Translations under genes and position numbers: made by a program
Assembly (NCBI RefSeq): GCF_001542815.1
Contig: NZ_CP006992.1
Location: 4,531,501-4,595,500 of the forward strand
Source: Methylobacterium sp. AMS5
GTDB taxonomy: Bacteria > Pseudomonadota > Alphaproteobacteria > Rhizobiales > Beijerinckiaceae
Direction of reading: 5' to 3'
Length of the DNA stretch: 64,000 nt
Shown: in pieces, positions 17,031 through 27,235 of the stretch
Layout of the letters: every line of letters begins with the position of its first letter
Position numbering within the stretch: the first letter of the stretch is position 1
Notes under the pieces: model-generated
Database searches by the model: none
Seen by the model: the letters and a program-made list of their open reading frames with translations, nothing else
Told to the model about the DNA's origin: nothing

Positions 17031-18435
17031 ATGCGGCTGGGATCTCCGCTCCCTCCATCGCCCGCGTCAGCCCCTCGTAGACCCGCGGATCGGTCATCTG
17101 CGCCACGTTGAAGCGCATGAAGCTGCCGGCCGTCTGCGAGACGCTGAAGACGTTGCCGGGGGCCAGCACCAGACCCTCCGCCAAGCCGGCGCGGGCCAGA
17201 GCCGCCGCGTCCTGCCCGTCGGGCAGGCGGCACCAGAGGGTGAAGCCGCCGCGCGGTACGATCCAGGGCGCGATGCCGAGCGAACCGAGCCGGGTGGTGG
17301 CCTCCCGGCGTGTCCGTGACAGACGGCGGCGCAAGGCTTCCAGATGCTTGCGGTAGCTGCCGTCGGCGAGCGTGCCGGCGATCAGCTCGGCGGCGACCGG
17401 GCTCGGGCCGCCGAAGCTCGTCGCCACCTGGAGATCGACCAGGGCCTCGATCCAGTCGGGGCGCGCAGCGATGAAGCCGCAGCGAATCGAGGCCGAGAGC
17501 GTCTTCGAGAAGCTGCCGATGCGGATCACGCGGGCGAGGCCGTCGAGGGCCGCGAGCCGGGGCGAGGGCTCGGGCTCCAGATCGGCGAAGATGTCGTCCT
17601 CGACGATGGTGAGGTCGTGCCCCGCCGCGAGCGTCAGGAGCCGGTGGGCGGTCTGCGGCGAGAGCGTCGCGCCGGTCGGATTGTGGAGCGCTGAATTGGT
17701 GACGTAGAGGCGCGGACGATGCTCGGCGAGGGCCGCGGCGAAGGCCGCCAGGTCGGGCCCCGTCGGCGTGTAGGGCACCCCGACGATCCGGACCGCGTGG
17801 ACGCGCAGCACGGCCTGGAAGTTGAAGTAGCAGGGATCGTCCACGATCACCGTGTCGCCGGGCCGCAGGAGAAAGCGGCCGATCAGGTCGATGGCTTGCG
17901 TGCCGGAGGCCGTGAGCAGCAGCTGATCCGCGCCGAGTTCGATCCCCTCCCCCGCCATCCGGCGCACGAGGTGACGGCGCAGGGACAGCGCGCCGCGGCT
18001 GACACCGTAATCGGTCAGCACCGCGTCCCCGGCCTGCGCGAGGCCGCGCACGGCCCGGCGGATCGCCGCGCTCGGCATCCACTCGGCCGGAAGCCAGCCG
18101 CAGCCCGGCTTGAGCATCTCCGGGCCGGCATCGAGCGATTGGCGCGAAACCCAGAGCGGATCGATCGCCCGTTCCCGCCGCGGCTCCGCCTCGGTGAGCG
18201 CCAGCGGCGAGACCGCCCCCGAGACGAAGAAGCCCGCGCCCGGCCGAGCCCGGATCAACCCCTCCGCCGCGAGCCGGTCATAGGCTTCGACCACGGTCGA
18301 GGGCGAGACGCCCATGGTCGTGGCGAAGCGGCGGATCGAGGGCAACTTCTCGCCTGGGCTCAGCGCCCGGGCGGCGAGCTTGGTGCGGATCGCCGTCATC
18401 ACCGCCGCCGTACGGCCTGCGATCTCATCCGTCAT
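17020..18435 (-). CDS. MocR-type transcription regulator (GntR HTH fused to aminotransferase fold)
   Basis: A 471-residue protein. Residues 8-75 form a GntR winged helix-turn-helix (PSIRRFATTMGVSPSTVV). The rest is a fold-type I aminotransferase domain with HNPTGATL, VEDDIFAD and the PLP-binding Lys in SFSKTLSASIRCG. MocR proteins sense PLP adducts or amino compounds and control neighbouring transport or metabolic genes. The ATG at 18435 is chosen over the longer frame because it begins at the HTH. The gene is divergent from a DMT transporter across 121 bp that contain a good inverted repeat, so it probably controls that transporter and itself. Its last codons lie within a palindromic repeat. 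Confidence 0.9.
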   Translation of the reverse strand: MTDEIAGRTAAVMTAIRTKLAARALSPGEKLPSIRRFATTMGVSPSTVVEAYDRLAAEGLIRARPGAGFFVSGAVSPLALTEAEPRRERAIDPLWVSRQSLDAGPEMLKPGCGWLPAEWMPSAAIRRAVRGLAQAGDAVLTDYGVSRGALSLRRHLVRRMAGEGIELGADQLLLTASGTQAIDLIGRFLLRPGDTVIVDDPCYFNFQAVLRVHAVRIVGVPYTPTGPDLAAFAAALAEHRPRLYVTNSALHNPTGATLSPQTAHRLLTLAAGHDLTIVEDDIFADLEPEPSPRLAALDGLARVIRIGSFSKTLSASIRCGFIAARPDWIEALVDLQVATSFGGPSPVAAELIAGTLADGSYRKHLEALRRRLSRTRREATTRLGSLGIAPWIVPRGGFTLWCRLPDGQDAAALARAGLAEGLVLAPGNVFSVSQTAGSFMRFNVAQMTDPRVYEGLTRAMEGAEIPAASSP

Positions 18436-18468
18436 GTCACGATCGCTCAAGCATATGGGCGCAACGAG

Positions 18469-18495
18469 CCATACAGTTCGGTTCAGACTGTAGGG
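18469..18495. promoter_or_regulatory. Candidate MocR operator
   Basis: CCATACAGT (18469-18477) and ACTGTAGGG (18487-18495) form an inverted repeat matching at 8 of 9 positions with a 9-base spacer. It lies in the divergent region, 34 bases before the MocR-type start and about 60 before the transporter start, where an autoregulatory operator is expected. Confidence 0.5.
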
Positions 18496-18556
18496 CACTG
18501 TTTGTGTCGCCGCCAGGGATCGAGTTCTAACCTCGCATCGCCCTTCGAGACGAACG

Positions 18557-19444
18557 ATGCCCGAACATCACAGGAACAATCCGGTCGGAAAGACCTGGGA
18601 CGGGTGGGGCTACGGCTTCCTCGGCGTGCTCATCTTCAGCGGCTCGCTCCCGGCGACGCGGCTGGCGGTCGGCGGCTTCACGCCGCTCTTCCTCACCGCC
18701 TCGCGCGCGGTGATCGCCGCCGGGCTCGGTGGCGCGCTCCTGGCCCTGCTGCGGCAGAAGCGGCCGGCGCGGGGCGATCTCGGGCCGCTTGCCGTCGTGG
18801 CCCTCGGCGTCGTGGTCGGCTTTCCCCTGCTCACGGCGCTGGCGCTCCGGCACATCACCTCGGCCCGCTCCATCGTGTTCATCGGCCTGCTGCCGCTCGC
18901 CACCGCCCTGTTCGGTTTGTTGGGGGCCCATGACAGGCCGAAACCCGCCTTCTGGCTGTTCTCGGGCATGGGCAGCGTGCTGGTGGCGGGCTTCGCCCTG
19001 GCGCGCAGCGAAGGCGCCGACCTGACGGGCGACGGGCTGATGCTGGGGGCGATCCTGCTGTGCGGTCTCGGCTACGCCGAGGGCGCCCGCCTGTCGCGCC
19101 GGCTCGGCGGCTGGCAGGTCATCTCCTGGGCGCTCGTGCTGGCCGCACCCGCCATGGCCGTTCTGGCGCTCGCCACCCTGCCGGATTCATGGACCGGGAT
19201 CGGCCTGCCGGCCTGGGCCGGGCTCGGCTACGTCTCGGTCTTCAGCATGCTGGTCGGCTTCGTGTTCTGGTATCGCGGGCTGGCGCTCGGCGGCATCGCC
19301 GGGGTCGGGCAATTGCAACTGCTCCAGCCCTTCTTCGGCCTCGCGCTCGCCGGCCTTCTGCTGGGCGAGCCGGTCGAGGGGGCGATGGTCGCGGTCGCCG
19401 CCGGGGTCGTGCTGTGCGTCGTCGCGGCGAAACGGTTCGCCTGA
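18557..19444 (+). CDS. EamA-family DMT transporter
   Basis: A 295-residue inner-membrane protein with ten predicted helices in two EamA repeats. The first starts at GFLGVLIFSGSLPATRLAVGG, and the second spans about 155-290 and contains FWYRGLALGGIAGVGQLQLL, a common EamA segment. Members export amino acids, nucleobases or other metabolites, and the substrate is not readable here. The start ATG at 18557 follows GAGACGAACG. The divergent MocR-type gene and the palindrome between them suggest that a PLP-reactive amine or amino acid induces it. It ends 12 bases before the stop of the LuxR-type gene on the other strand. Confidence 0.88.
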   Translation: MPEHHRNNPVGKTWDGWGYGFLGVLIFSGSLPATRLAVGGFTPLFLTASRAVIAAGLGGALLALLRQKRPARGDLGPLAVVALGVVVGFPLLTALALRHITSARSIVFIGLLPLATALFGLLGAHDRPKPAFWLFSGMGSVLVAGFALARSEGADLTGDGLMLGAILLCGLGYAEGARLSRRLGGWQVISWALVLAAPAMAVLALATLPDSWTGIGLPAWAGLGYVSVFSMLVGFVFWYRGLALGGIAGVGQLQLLQPFFGLALAGLLLGEPVEGAMVAVAAGVVLCVVAAKRFA

Positions 19445-19456
19445 AGGCGATCCCGA

Positions 19457-20191
19457 TCAGAACCCCCCGCCCGCCTGATCGAAATCGACATAGGCCGTCT
19501 CGATCACGATCTGCGTGCGGCTGATGACTTCGAGCTTGCGCAGGATCTCGGAGACGTGGGCCTTCACCGTCGAGCCGCCGACCTGCAGCTCGTAGGCGAT
19601 CTGCTTGTTGAGCTTGCCCTGGCGGATCATGCCGAGCACCCGCATCTGCTGCGGGGTCAGGCGGGCGACCCGCTCGGCGATCGGCGCCTTGTCGCCGCCC
19701 CGCGCCGGGGCCGGAGCGGCGGCAAGATCGGGCGGCATGAACAGGGCTCCGCCGAGCACCTCGGAGATCGCCCGGGTCAGGGTCGCCTTGTCGACGGCCT
19801 TCGGCACGAAGCCGGCCGCACCGTGGCGCAGGGCCTCCTGCATGATGCGCGGATCGGTAACGCCGGAGACGATCAGGATCGGCACGCGGGGAAAGCGCGT
19901 GCGGATCGCGGTGAGACCCTCGAACCCGGTCACGCCCTGCATCGAGAGATCGAGCAGCGTTAGGTCGATGGCCGGGTTCCGGCCCAGGATCTCGCTGGCC
20001 GCCCCGATGCCGTCCGCCTCGTGCAAAACGGCGTCGGGGAAGGCGAGCGCGATGGCGCTCGCCAGAGCCTCGCGGAACAGGGGGTGGTCGTCGACGATCA
20101 GGAGGCGCAGCGCCTGTCCGCCTGCCAGGGGAGCCGCCTCGTCGGAGTGGCCGCCGATATCCGATTGTGCGCTGGCCGTCATCGCGATCAT
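19457..20191 (-). CDS. LuxR/NarL-family response regulator
   Basis: A 244-residue two-domain regulator. The receiver (28-145) has DD in LLIVDDHPLF, phosphoacceptor Asp81 in LTLLDLSM, Ser in LIVSGVTD and Lys in GFVPKAVD. A linker of about 30 residues rich in Ala and Pro leads to a LuxR-type HTH (178-222: LTPQQMRVLGMIRQGKLNKQ). No sensor kinase is adjacent, so the partner is unknown. The ATG at 20191 is used; the ATG at 20182 is equally possible. It is convergent with the EamA transporter and lies downstream of a GNAT gene on the same strand across 125 bases. Confidence 0.92.
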   Translation of the reverse strand: MIAMTASAQSDIGGHSDEAAPLAGGQALRLLIVDDHPLFREALASAIALAFPDAVLHEADGIGAASEILGRNPAIDLTLLDLSMQGVTGFEGLTAIRTRFPRVPILIVSGVTDPRIMQEALRHGAAGFVPKAVDKATLTRAISEVLGGALFMPPDLAAAPAPARGGDKAPIAERVARLTPQQMRVLGMIRQGKLNKQIAYELQVGGSTVKAHVSEILRKLEVISRTQIVIETAYVDFDQAGGGF

Positions 20192-20316
20192 GTCTTCCGG
20201 CGCGCCGGCACTGGCCGGCGAGGGCCCATTCGCCGATCTTAGGCCGATTCGAGATCCGCCGCTTCCCGGTCTTTGGTCCATCCCCCCCGTCCGGCCCGTC
20301 GGCACGGCCTGCGGGG

Positions 20317-20880
20317 TCAGATGCCTTCGAGGACGAGCTGGCGGCGGCCGGGGCGGTGCCCCTCCGAGCCGGTCTCGCGGAAGCCGATCTTGTGCAGCAG
20401 GCCCCAGGAGGCGACGTTGCCGGGCCGGCATTCGGCCACGATCGCCCGGCGGGGAAAGCGGCGGCGCAGCAGGCCGACGATGGCGGAGACCGCCTCCGTC
20501 CCGAAGCCGCGCCCGCGGGCGGCCCCGCCGATCCAGTAGCCGATCTCGACCGCGCCCTCCCCCCGCAGATGGGTGCCGACGACGCCGACGAGCGGGGCGG
20601 CCGCCTCGCGGCTCCAGGCACCGAGGAAGCGGTCGCGCCCATGCCGACCGGAGGCGATCAGCGCCTCGGCGTCCGCCAGGGTGAAGGGGGTGGCGAGGAA
20701 ATCGACCGCGCCGGTGATCGCCGGATCGTCGGTGAGCGTGTGCACGGCCCGCGCGTCCCCCGCACCGAGCGGCGCGATCGTCAGCCGCCCCGTCTCGAGA
20801 CCGGGCAGGTCGCTCAGGCTGTCGCGGCGGATCCGGCGGAGGAACATGTTTGCGGCATGCTGTGGCGCGCGTGAGACCAT
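20317..20880 (-). CDS. GNAT N-acetyltransferase, RimJ/RimL type
   Basis: A 187-residue acetyltransferase. LETGRLTIAPL at the start of the domain and GYWIGGAARGRGFGTEAV (the acetyl-CoA-binding R/Q-x-x-G-x-G/A loop) place it in the RimJ/RimL/ribosomal-protein-like group. ASWGLLHKIGFRETG is the usual last helix and strand. The substrate is unknown and may be a protein alpha-amine or a small amine. The frame is open far upstream, but the ATG at 20880 precedes the first conserved residues by about 30. A later ATG at 20847 is also possible. Divergent from the DUF983 gene. Confidence 0.85.
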   Translation of the reverse strand: MVSRAPQHAANMFLRRIRRDSLSDLPGLETGRLTIAPLGAGDARAVHTLTDDPAITGAVDFLATPFTLADAEALIASGRHGRDRFLGAWSREAAAPLVGVVGTHLRGEGAVEIGYWIGGAARGRGFGTEAVSAIVGLLRRRFPRRAIVAECRPGNVASWGLLHKIGFRETGSEGHRPGRRQLVLEGI

Positions 20881-21019
20881 TAACGCTCTGTCTCCGCCAT
20901 TTAATCCCGAGCGCTCGAAAAAACTCGGCTCGAAAAATCCGTCCGGTCCCGCATGGGTGGCCTGCGGGGCGTTGGCGAACCATCGCAGCGGGCATTGGTT
21001 GCCTCGCCAGGAGACCGTG

Positions 21020-21466
21020 ATGACCGACACCCGTGACGCGATTTCGACCGAGACCCGGTACGAGCCCCAGGCGCCGCTCTCCGTGGCGGCGCGCAGCGCC
21101 TGCCCGCGCTGTGGCCGGGGCCATCTGTTCAAGGGTTTTCTGAGCATCGCCCCGCGCTGCGACGCCTGCGGCCTCGACTTCTCCTTCGCCGATCCCGCCG
21201 ACGGCCCGGCCTTCTTCGTGATGATGACCACGGCGATCCCCGCGGTCGCCTTCGGCCTGTGGCTGGAGCTGACCTACGACCCGCCGGTCTGGCTCCACTT
21301 CGCCCTGACCCTGCCCGTGGTGCTGATCGCCTGCACCCTCCCCTTGCGCTTCTTCAAGGGCTGGCTGGTGGCGAGCCAGTATGTCCACCGCGCCGAGGAG
21401 GGGCGGCTCGCCCGGCCGGCGCAGCCGCTCGAGGCCGCAAAGCCGGACGCGCCCGGCCCGCGCTAA
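21020..21466 (+). CDS. DUF983 membrane protein with zinc ribbon
   Basis: A 148-residue protein of the DUF983 family, common in alphaproteobacteria. A treble-clef zinc site is visible as CPRCGRG at residue 28 and CDACG at residue 49. Two membrane helices follow: one from FFVMMTTAIPAVAFGLWLEL, the other from FALTLPVVLIACTLPL. The function is unknown. Family members often sit near cytochrome oxidase genes, which is not so here. The ATG at 21020 has AGGAGA 7 bases upstream. A strong bidirectional hairpin lies just after the stop. Confidence 0.9.
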   Translation: MTDTRDAISTETRYEPQAPLSVAARSACPRCGRGHLFKGFLSIAPRCDACGLDFSFADPADGPAFFVMMTTAIPAVAFGLWLELTYDPPVWLHFALTLPVVLIACTLPLRFFKGWLVASQYVHRAEEGRLARPAQPLEAAKPDAPGPR

Positions 21467-21481
21467 TTCAGATCCACGAAA

Positions 21482-21511
21482 AAGCCCGCCCCGATCGCTC
21501 GGGGCGGGCTT
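21482..21511. terminator. Bidirectional terminator between DUF983 and lctP
   Basis: Arms 21482-21494 and 21499-21511 are exact 13-bp reverse complements with a 4-base loop. They are preceded by A-rich sequence on the minus-strand exit side and lie between the convergent ends of the two genes. Confidence 0.8.
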
Positions 21512-21537
21512 CGCTTGCGTGCCGTCGAACCGGCCGG

Positions 21538-23277
<1,740 letters not shown>

Positions 23278-23652
23278 GGGCTTTGCCCTCCTCCCAAGCC
23301 CCGATCTTCCGCCGGGGCTTTCCGGCACAGGGTGCTAGCAGAGCCGTTAGGCCCGCTCAACGCAAGGCATCATGTATTCAATCCCATGATCGACAGATGT
23401 TTTCTTGGTGACGCTTTTGCGCACCGCGGCGGCGCGGTGCATTGCAGATCCAGGCGCCGGAACGGCCGGGCGTTAAGCCTGCAACCGGTGCGTGGCGCCG
23501 GGAACAGAGGCCTTCGTCGGGCGGTTCCAACCGCACACCCCAGTGCCCGACCGAACCTCCGACCGTCGGGCCGCTCCAGGCTGTGACGATGCATGGAGGT
23601 GTCTGCGGCGCACGTTCCGGTGGTGACCGGCAGCAGCAAGAGGCCTTCTCAA
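23278..23652. other. Divergent intergenic region lctP / manganese catalase
   Basis: 375 bases with no gene. Two hairpins are seen: AAGCCCC/GGGGCTT (23296-23320), probably in the lctP leader, and an exact 8-bp pair GCACCGCG/CGCGGTGC (23421-23440) in the middle. The segment 23355-23420 is AT-richer and likely holds promoters for both genes. The operators cannot be assigned to a regulator. Confidence 0.45.
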
Positions 23653-24576
23653 ATGTTCATGCGCGTCGACAAGCTACAAGCCGAGCTTCCCGCACCCAAA
23701 CGCAAGGATCCCAATGCGGCTGCCGCGCTGCAGGAGTTGCTGGGCGGCAAATACGGTGAGATGTCCACGCTCGGGAACTACATGTTCCAGAGCTTCAATT
23801 TCCGCAGCAAGGACAAGCTCAAGCCGTTCTACAGCCTCGTCTCGAGCATTACGGCGGAAGAACTCGGCCACGTCGAACTCGTGAGCAACGGCGTGGCCAT
23901 GCTCAATAACGGGCCCGACAACGACGGCGACGAGACGGACGGGGGCGACATTTCGGGTGCGCCGTTCGAGGACATGAAGGACATCCGGCTTGCCGCGGCC
24001 TTCCTGTCGAACGGGGGCGGTTCGGCGCCGATCAACAGCAACGGCGCCTCGTGGAACAACGACTTCATCACCTCGACGGGCAATGTCGTCGTCGATCTCC
24101 TGCACAACTTCCACCTCGAATGCGGCGCACGGTTGCACAAGCTGCGGGTCTACGAGACCCTGTCCGACCCGACCGGACGCGAAGTATGCGGCTACCTGCT
24201 GGTGCGCGGCTCGGTCCACGCCCACGCCTACGCGCTGGCGCTGAAGCAGATCACCGGCGTCGATCTCGACAAGTTTTTGCCGACCCCGAACATCAATCTC
24301 GACAAGATTCCCGAGTGCCAGAAGTATCTGCAGGAGGGCTCGCACCGCCGGCTCTACACCTGGAGCCCGAACGATTATCGTGAGATCGCCGGGATCTGGA
24401 ATAGCAGCGAGCACGCCCTGCCGGGCGACCCGCCGGGCGAACTCGAGATCGTGGAGGGCATGCCCGACGGCGGTAAGATCCACCAGCTCACCGGCATCCC
24501 CTCGGCCTTCGCGCCCGATTATGCGCCGGAGGAGATGTTCGAGATCGCGCAGAAGCTGACGAAGAAGGCGCGCTGA
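23653..24576 (+). CDS. Manganese (non-heme) catalase
   Basis: A 307-residue di-manganese catalase that splits hydrogen peroxide to water and oxygen. Family marks include MFMRVDKLQAELP at the start, QELLGGKYGEMSTLGNYMFQ, and the metal ligands in ITAEELGHVELV and LHNFHLECGARL, with a further His in RGSVHAHAYAL. Length and order are normal. The ATG at 23653 matches the family start; the frame is open for 20 more codons upstream, which are not conserved. It is transcribed alone, divergent from the lactate permease, with a terminator hairpin after it. It acts in the cytoplasm as a haem-free peroxide defence. Confidence 0.94.
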   Translation: MFMRVDKLQAELPAPKRKDPNAAAALQELLGGKYGEMSTLGNYMFQSFNFRSKDKLKPFYSLVSSITAEELGHVELVSNGVAMLNNGPDNDGDETDGGDISGAPFEDMKDIRLAAAFLSNGGGSAPINSNGASWNNDFITSTGNVVVDLLHNFHLECGARLHKLRVYETLSDPTGREVCGYLLVRGSVHAHAYALALKQITGVDLDKFLPTPNINLDKIPECQKYLQEGSHRRLYTWSPNDYREIAGIWNSSEHALPGDPPGELEIVEGMPDGGKIHQLTGIPSAFAPDYAPEEMFEIAQKLTKKAR

Positions 24577-24593
24577 CGCCCCGCTTCATCGAC

Positions 24594-24616
24594 CTCCTCC
24601 CCTTGGCGGGGAGGAG
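24594..24616. terminator. Terminator hairpin after manganese catalase
   Basis: CTCCTCCCC (24594-24602) and GGGGAGGAG (24608-24616) form a 9-bp stem with a 5-base loop between convergent genes. Confidence 0.65.
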
Positions 24617-24640
24617 CCCCTGTCTGCGTGTGAAACGTCT

Positions 24641-25537
24641 CTATCGTCCCGTGCGTGCCGCCCGCCACAGCCGCCACAGGCGGCGCCAACGGGGGATCTC
24701 GATCACGCTGTTGAGCGGATCGTAGCCGGCCCGCTCCATCGCCGCGAGATAGGGCTCGACCAGCGCGGTCGGCAGAAAGGCGGGACGGGCCGCCGGAGCG
24801 ATGGTGCTGCGGGCCGCCTCGTAGGCGGCGAGATGGCGCCGCGCCAGCGCCCGCAATTCGACGCAGGTGCGCACGAGGCCCGGTCCACCCCGGCCCGAGA
24901 CGATGTCCTCGCGCGTGACCCCGTTCTGGCGCAGCAGGTCACCGGGCAGGTAGACCTGTCCCTGACGCGCGTGCCACGGCAGCGCCCGCAACAGGCCGGT
25001 GATCCCGTAGGCGACGCCCGCATGGCCGGCGGCCGCCGCGCCACCCGGCTCGGCCCCATCGGCAAGCACCAGCCCGGAAAGGCGGATCAGCGCCGAGGCG
25101 GTCTCGCCGCAATAGCCCTCCAGATCGTTCACCCGCGGCATCGGGTCGTCGTAGAGGTCGAAGACGCGGGCATCGATCAGGTCCACGAAGGGCTGGCGCC
25201 CGAGGCGGCGCGTGACGATCGCATCTTCCAGGGCCGCGGCGACGGGATTGGCCCGGACGTCGCCCCGTGCTTCCCCCTGGAGCGCGTCGCGCCACCATTG
25301 CAGGCGGATCTCCCCCGCCATCGGATTCGAGGCCGCCTCCCGGACGCGGGCGATGGTCAGGCTGAAGGCGGAGAGCGCGAAGAGGTGCGGCCGGAAGGCG
25401 GCGGGCGCGAACAGGGCTGCGAAGTAGCGGTCCGGGTCGCTTTCGCGCACCAGTTCCTCGCAGTGCCGGAAGGCGAAGGCGAGCCCGCCGTTGCCGGCCT
25501 CCGGGCTCGTCTCGGTTCGGGTCTCGGGGCGCGTCAT
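24641..25537 (-). CDS. Squalene/phytoene synthase-like protein, NDUFAF6-type
   Basis: A 298-residue all-helical protein of the squalene/phytoene synthase fold. Both Asp-rich metal motifs needed for prenyl-transfer chemistry are missing: at the first site it reads REAASNPMAGEIRLQWWRD and at the second RALPWHARQGQVYLP. That pattern is known from NDUFAF6, the mitochondrial complex I assembly factor, whose conserved blocks (EIRLQWWRDAL, GITGLLRA, YLPGDLLRQNGV) are all present. I infer a role in assembling NADH dehydrogenase rather than in carotenoid synthesis. It lies 134 bases downstream of the NDUFAF3-like gene and yajC-secD-secF on the same strand. A dispersed repeat fills the gap between them. 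The start is ATG at 25537. Confidence 0.85.
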   Translation of the reverse strand: MTRPETRTETSPEAGNGGLAFAFRHCEELVRESDPDRYFAALFAPAAFRPHLFALSAFSLTIARVREAASNPMAGEIRLQWWRDALQGEARGDVRANPVAAALEDAIVTRRLGRQPFVDLIDARVFDLYDDPMPRVNDLEGYCGETASALIRLSGLVLADGAEPGGAAAAGHAGVAYGITGLLRALPWHARQGQVYLPGDLLRQNGVTREDIVSGRGGPGLVRTCVELRALARRHLAAYEAARSTIAPAARPAFLPTALVEPYLAAMERAGYDPLNSVIEIPRWRRLWRLWRAARTGR

Positions 25538-25567
25538 GGAGCGGGGCTCATGCGGCGTTCGGAACTC

Positions 25568-25673
25568 AAAGCGCTTTCCGACGAAGTGGATGCCGGTTCA
25601 TCGAAAGAAAGTGCGACCAAACAAGGACCTAGAGTCAGGCCCGGCTTGATGCGATCAGGCCGGGCACGACTCT
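25568..25673. repeat. Dispersed palindromic intergenic repeat, copy A
   Basis: It shares with 59631-59725 and 62284-62389 the order AGCGC, TTCCGA, TGG, CCGGTTC, TCGAAAGAA, CAAGGA and a closing palindrome. Here the palindrome is AGAGTC...GCCCGGC / GCCGGGC...GACTCT (25631-25673). The repeat's end overlaps the stop codon of the NDUFAF3-like gene, so it may also act as that gene's terminator or as an mRNA-stabilising hairpin. Confidence 0.65.
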
Positions 25674-26067
25674 AGACGGCGATCAGCGCGGCCGCGACCT
25701 TGCGGTTCTCGGCCATCAGGATGTTGTAGGTCCGTGCCGCCGCCCCCGTCTGCATCGTGTCGAGGCCGATGCCTGCGGCCTTGAGGCGCTGGCGCAAGGT
25801 CTCGGGCAGGAACACGATGTCGGCGCCGGTGCCAATCAAGAGAAGTTCGATCCCCTCGGCCTCGGCGAGCACCGGGCCGAGGCTCGTCCCGTCGATGCCG
25901 GTGGGCTCGTTCACCTCCCAGGCGCGCACGCCGGAGGGCAGCAGCAGGATCGAGCCCCGGTGGGACATCTGCCCGAAGCGGAAGCCGCCATTGCCATAGG
26001 CGTCGATGCCGTGGCGGCCGGGCAGGAAGCCGTCGTGGATCTGCCCGGGGATTCGTCCCTCGCTCAC
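25672..26067 (-). CDS. Mth938-like (DUF498) protein, NDUFAF3-type
   Basis: A 131-residue protein of the Mth938/DUF498 fold, whose eukaryotic member NDUFAF3 assembles the early peripheral arm of complex I. Readable family features are IDAYGNGGFRFG, the central LLLIGTGADIVFLP and TYNILMAENRKVAAALI at the end. There is no membrane segment. The GTG at 26067 is the first start of the frame. It lies 124 bases after secF on the same strand and before the NDUFAF6-like gene. Co-location with Sec insertion genes fits a role in delivering or folding membrane-associated subunits. The function in bacteria is inference from homologues. Confidence 0.88.
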   Translation of the reverse strand: MSEGRIPGQIHDGFLPGRHGIDAYGNGGFRFGQMSHRGSILLLPSGVRAWEVNEPTGIDGTSLGPVLAEAEGIELLLIGTGADIVFLPETLRQRLKAAGIGLDTMQTGAAARTYNILMAENRKVAAALIAV

Positions 26068-26191
26068 GCCGTGCCTCCGCTCGCCCGCATTCCGTACCGG
26101 AGCATGTCGGAAGCGCGGGCGCCCCTCTCAACCGCCGGGGCGGAGAAAGACGTCCCGGATCGGTCTCGTGCCTCCCGTCGCACGCCGCGCC

Positions 26192-27136
26192 CTACTCGGC
26201 CGCCTGCGGCAGGCCCGACTCGCGCTGCGACGCCTTCGCGCCGGACAGGCGCAGTCCGATGTAGATCAGCGACGGGGTCGAGACGAAGATCGCGGAGTAG
26301 GTGCAGATCACCACGCCGCAGAGCATGACGACGGCAAAGCCCTTGATCGCCTCGCCGCCGAACAGCACCAGCGCCACCAGCGACAGGGTGGTCGACAGCG
26401 AGGTCATCACCGTGCGCGACATGGTGGAGTTGATCGAGAGGTTGAGGAGTTCCACCACGGGAATCGTCTTGTAGCGGCGCATCAGCTCGCGGGTCCGGTC
26501 GAACACCACCACCGTCTCGTTGAGCGAGTAGCCGACGATGGTGAGGATCGCCGCGATCGAGGTCATGTTAAACTCGATGCGGGTGATGATGAACACGCCG
26601 ACCGTCAGCACGATGTCGTGCAGGGTGCCGACGATGGCGCCGAGCGCCAGCTCCCGCTCGAAGCGGAACCACAGGTAGAGCAGCACCGCCAGCACCGAGA
26701 GCACGACGCCGATCGTGCCGGACTGCACGAGTTCGCCCGAGACGCGCGGCCCCACGGTCTCCGTGCGGCGGAAATCGTAGCCCGCGTCGAAGGCGGCGTG
26801 CGCCTTCTGCATCACCGCGGTCTGGCCCTGCTCGCCGGCCTGGAGCGGGAAGCGCACCAGCACCTGACCCTCGCCGCCGAGTTCCTGCACTTCGGTCTCG
26901 CCGAAGCCGAAGCCGTTGGCGGTGTGGCGGATCTCGGCGACGTCCGCGGTCTGCCCGGCCTTGGCCTGAAGCTCGACCAGGGTACCGCCCTTGAAGTCGA
27001 TGCCGTAATTGAGCCCGACGGTGATGAACAGCACCAGGGTCACGACCGACATCACCGCCGAGAGCGGGAAGGTGACGCGCCGGAACCGCATGAAGTCGAA
27101 ATGCGATTCGTCGGGCCAGAGGCGAAGCAGGCGCAT
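26192..27136 (-). CDS. secF: Protein translocase subunit SecF
   Basis: A 314-residue inner-membrane protein with six helices and a periplasmic P1 domain after helix 1. The start region has GLNYGIDFKGGTLVEL (the D-x-x-G-G motif), and helix 4 onward reads ILTIVGYSLNETVVVFDRTRE, the classical SecD/SecF signature. With SecD it uses the proton gradient to pull secreted chains out of SecYEG. The ATG at 27136 is 99 bases after the secD stop. Typical size and no defects. Confidence 0.96.
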   Translation of the reverse strand: MRLLRLWPDESHFDFMRFRRVTFPLSAVMSVVTLVLFITVGLNYGIDFKGGTLVELQAKAGQTADVAEIRHTANGFGFGETEVQELGGEGQVLVRFPLQAGEQGQTAVMQKAHAAFDAGYDFRRTETVGPRVSGELVQSGTIGVVLSVLAVLLYLWFRFERELALGAIVGTLHDIVLTVGVFIITRIEFNMTSIAAILTIVGYSLNETVVVFDRTRELMRRYKTIPVVELLNLSINSTMSRTVMTSLSTTLSLVALVLFGGEAIKGFAVVMLCGVVICTYSAIFVSTPSLIYIGLRLSGAKASQRESGLPQAAE

Positions 27137-27235
27137 GGTCGGTCTCGAAGCGAAGGGGGCGCTCCGCGCGCATCCCCTGAGATTTCAGCTTTCGCGCGGC
27201 GCGTGGGCCGCGCCGGGAACGAGGCGGCGGCGCCC

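Noticed and set aside
14162-18082. A 1306-codon open frame on the minus strand across the hybrid kinase
   Set aside because: It lies antisense to a kinase with full domain motifs and enters the MocR gene out of frame. The product is Ala/Arg/Gly-rich without domains. Long antisense frames are common in DNA of about 70 percent GC.
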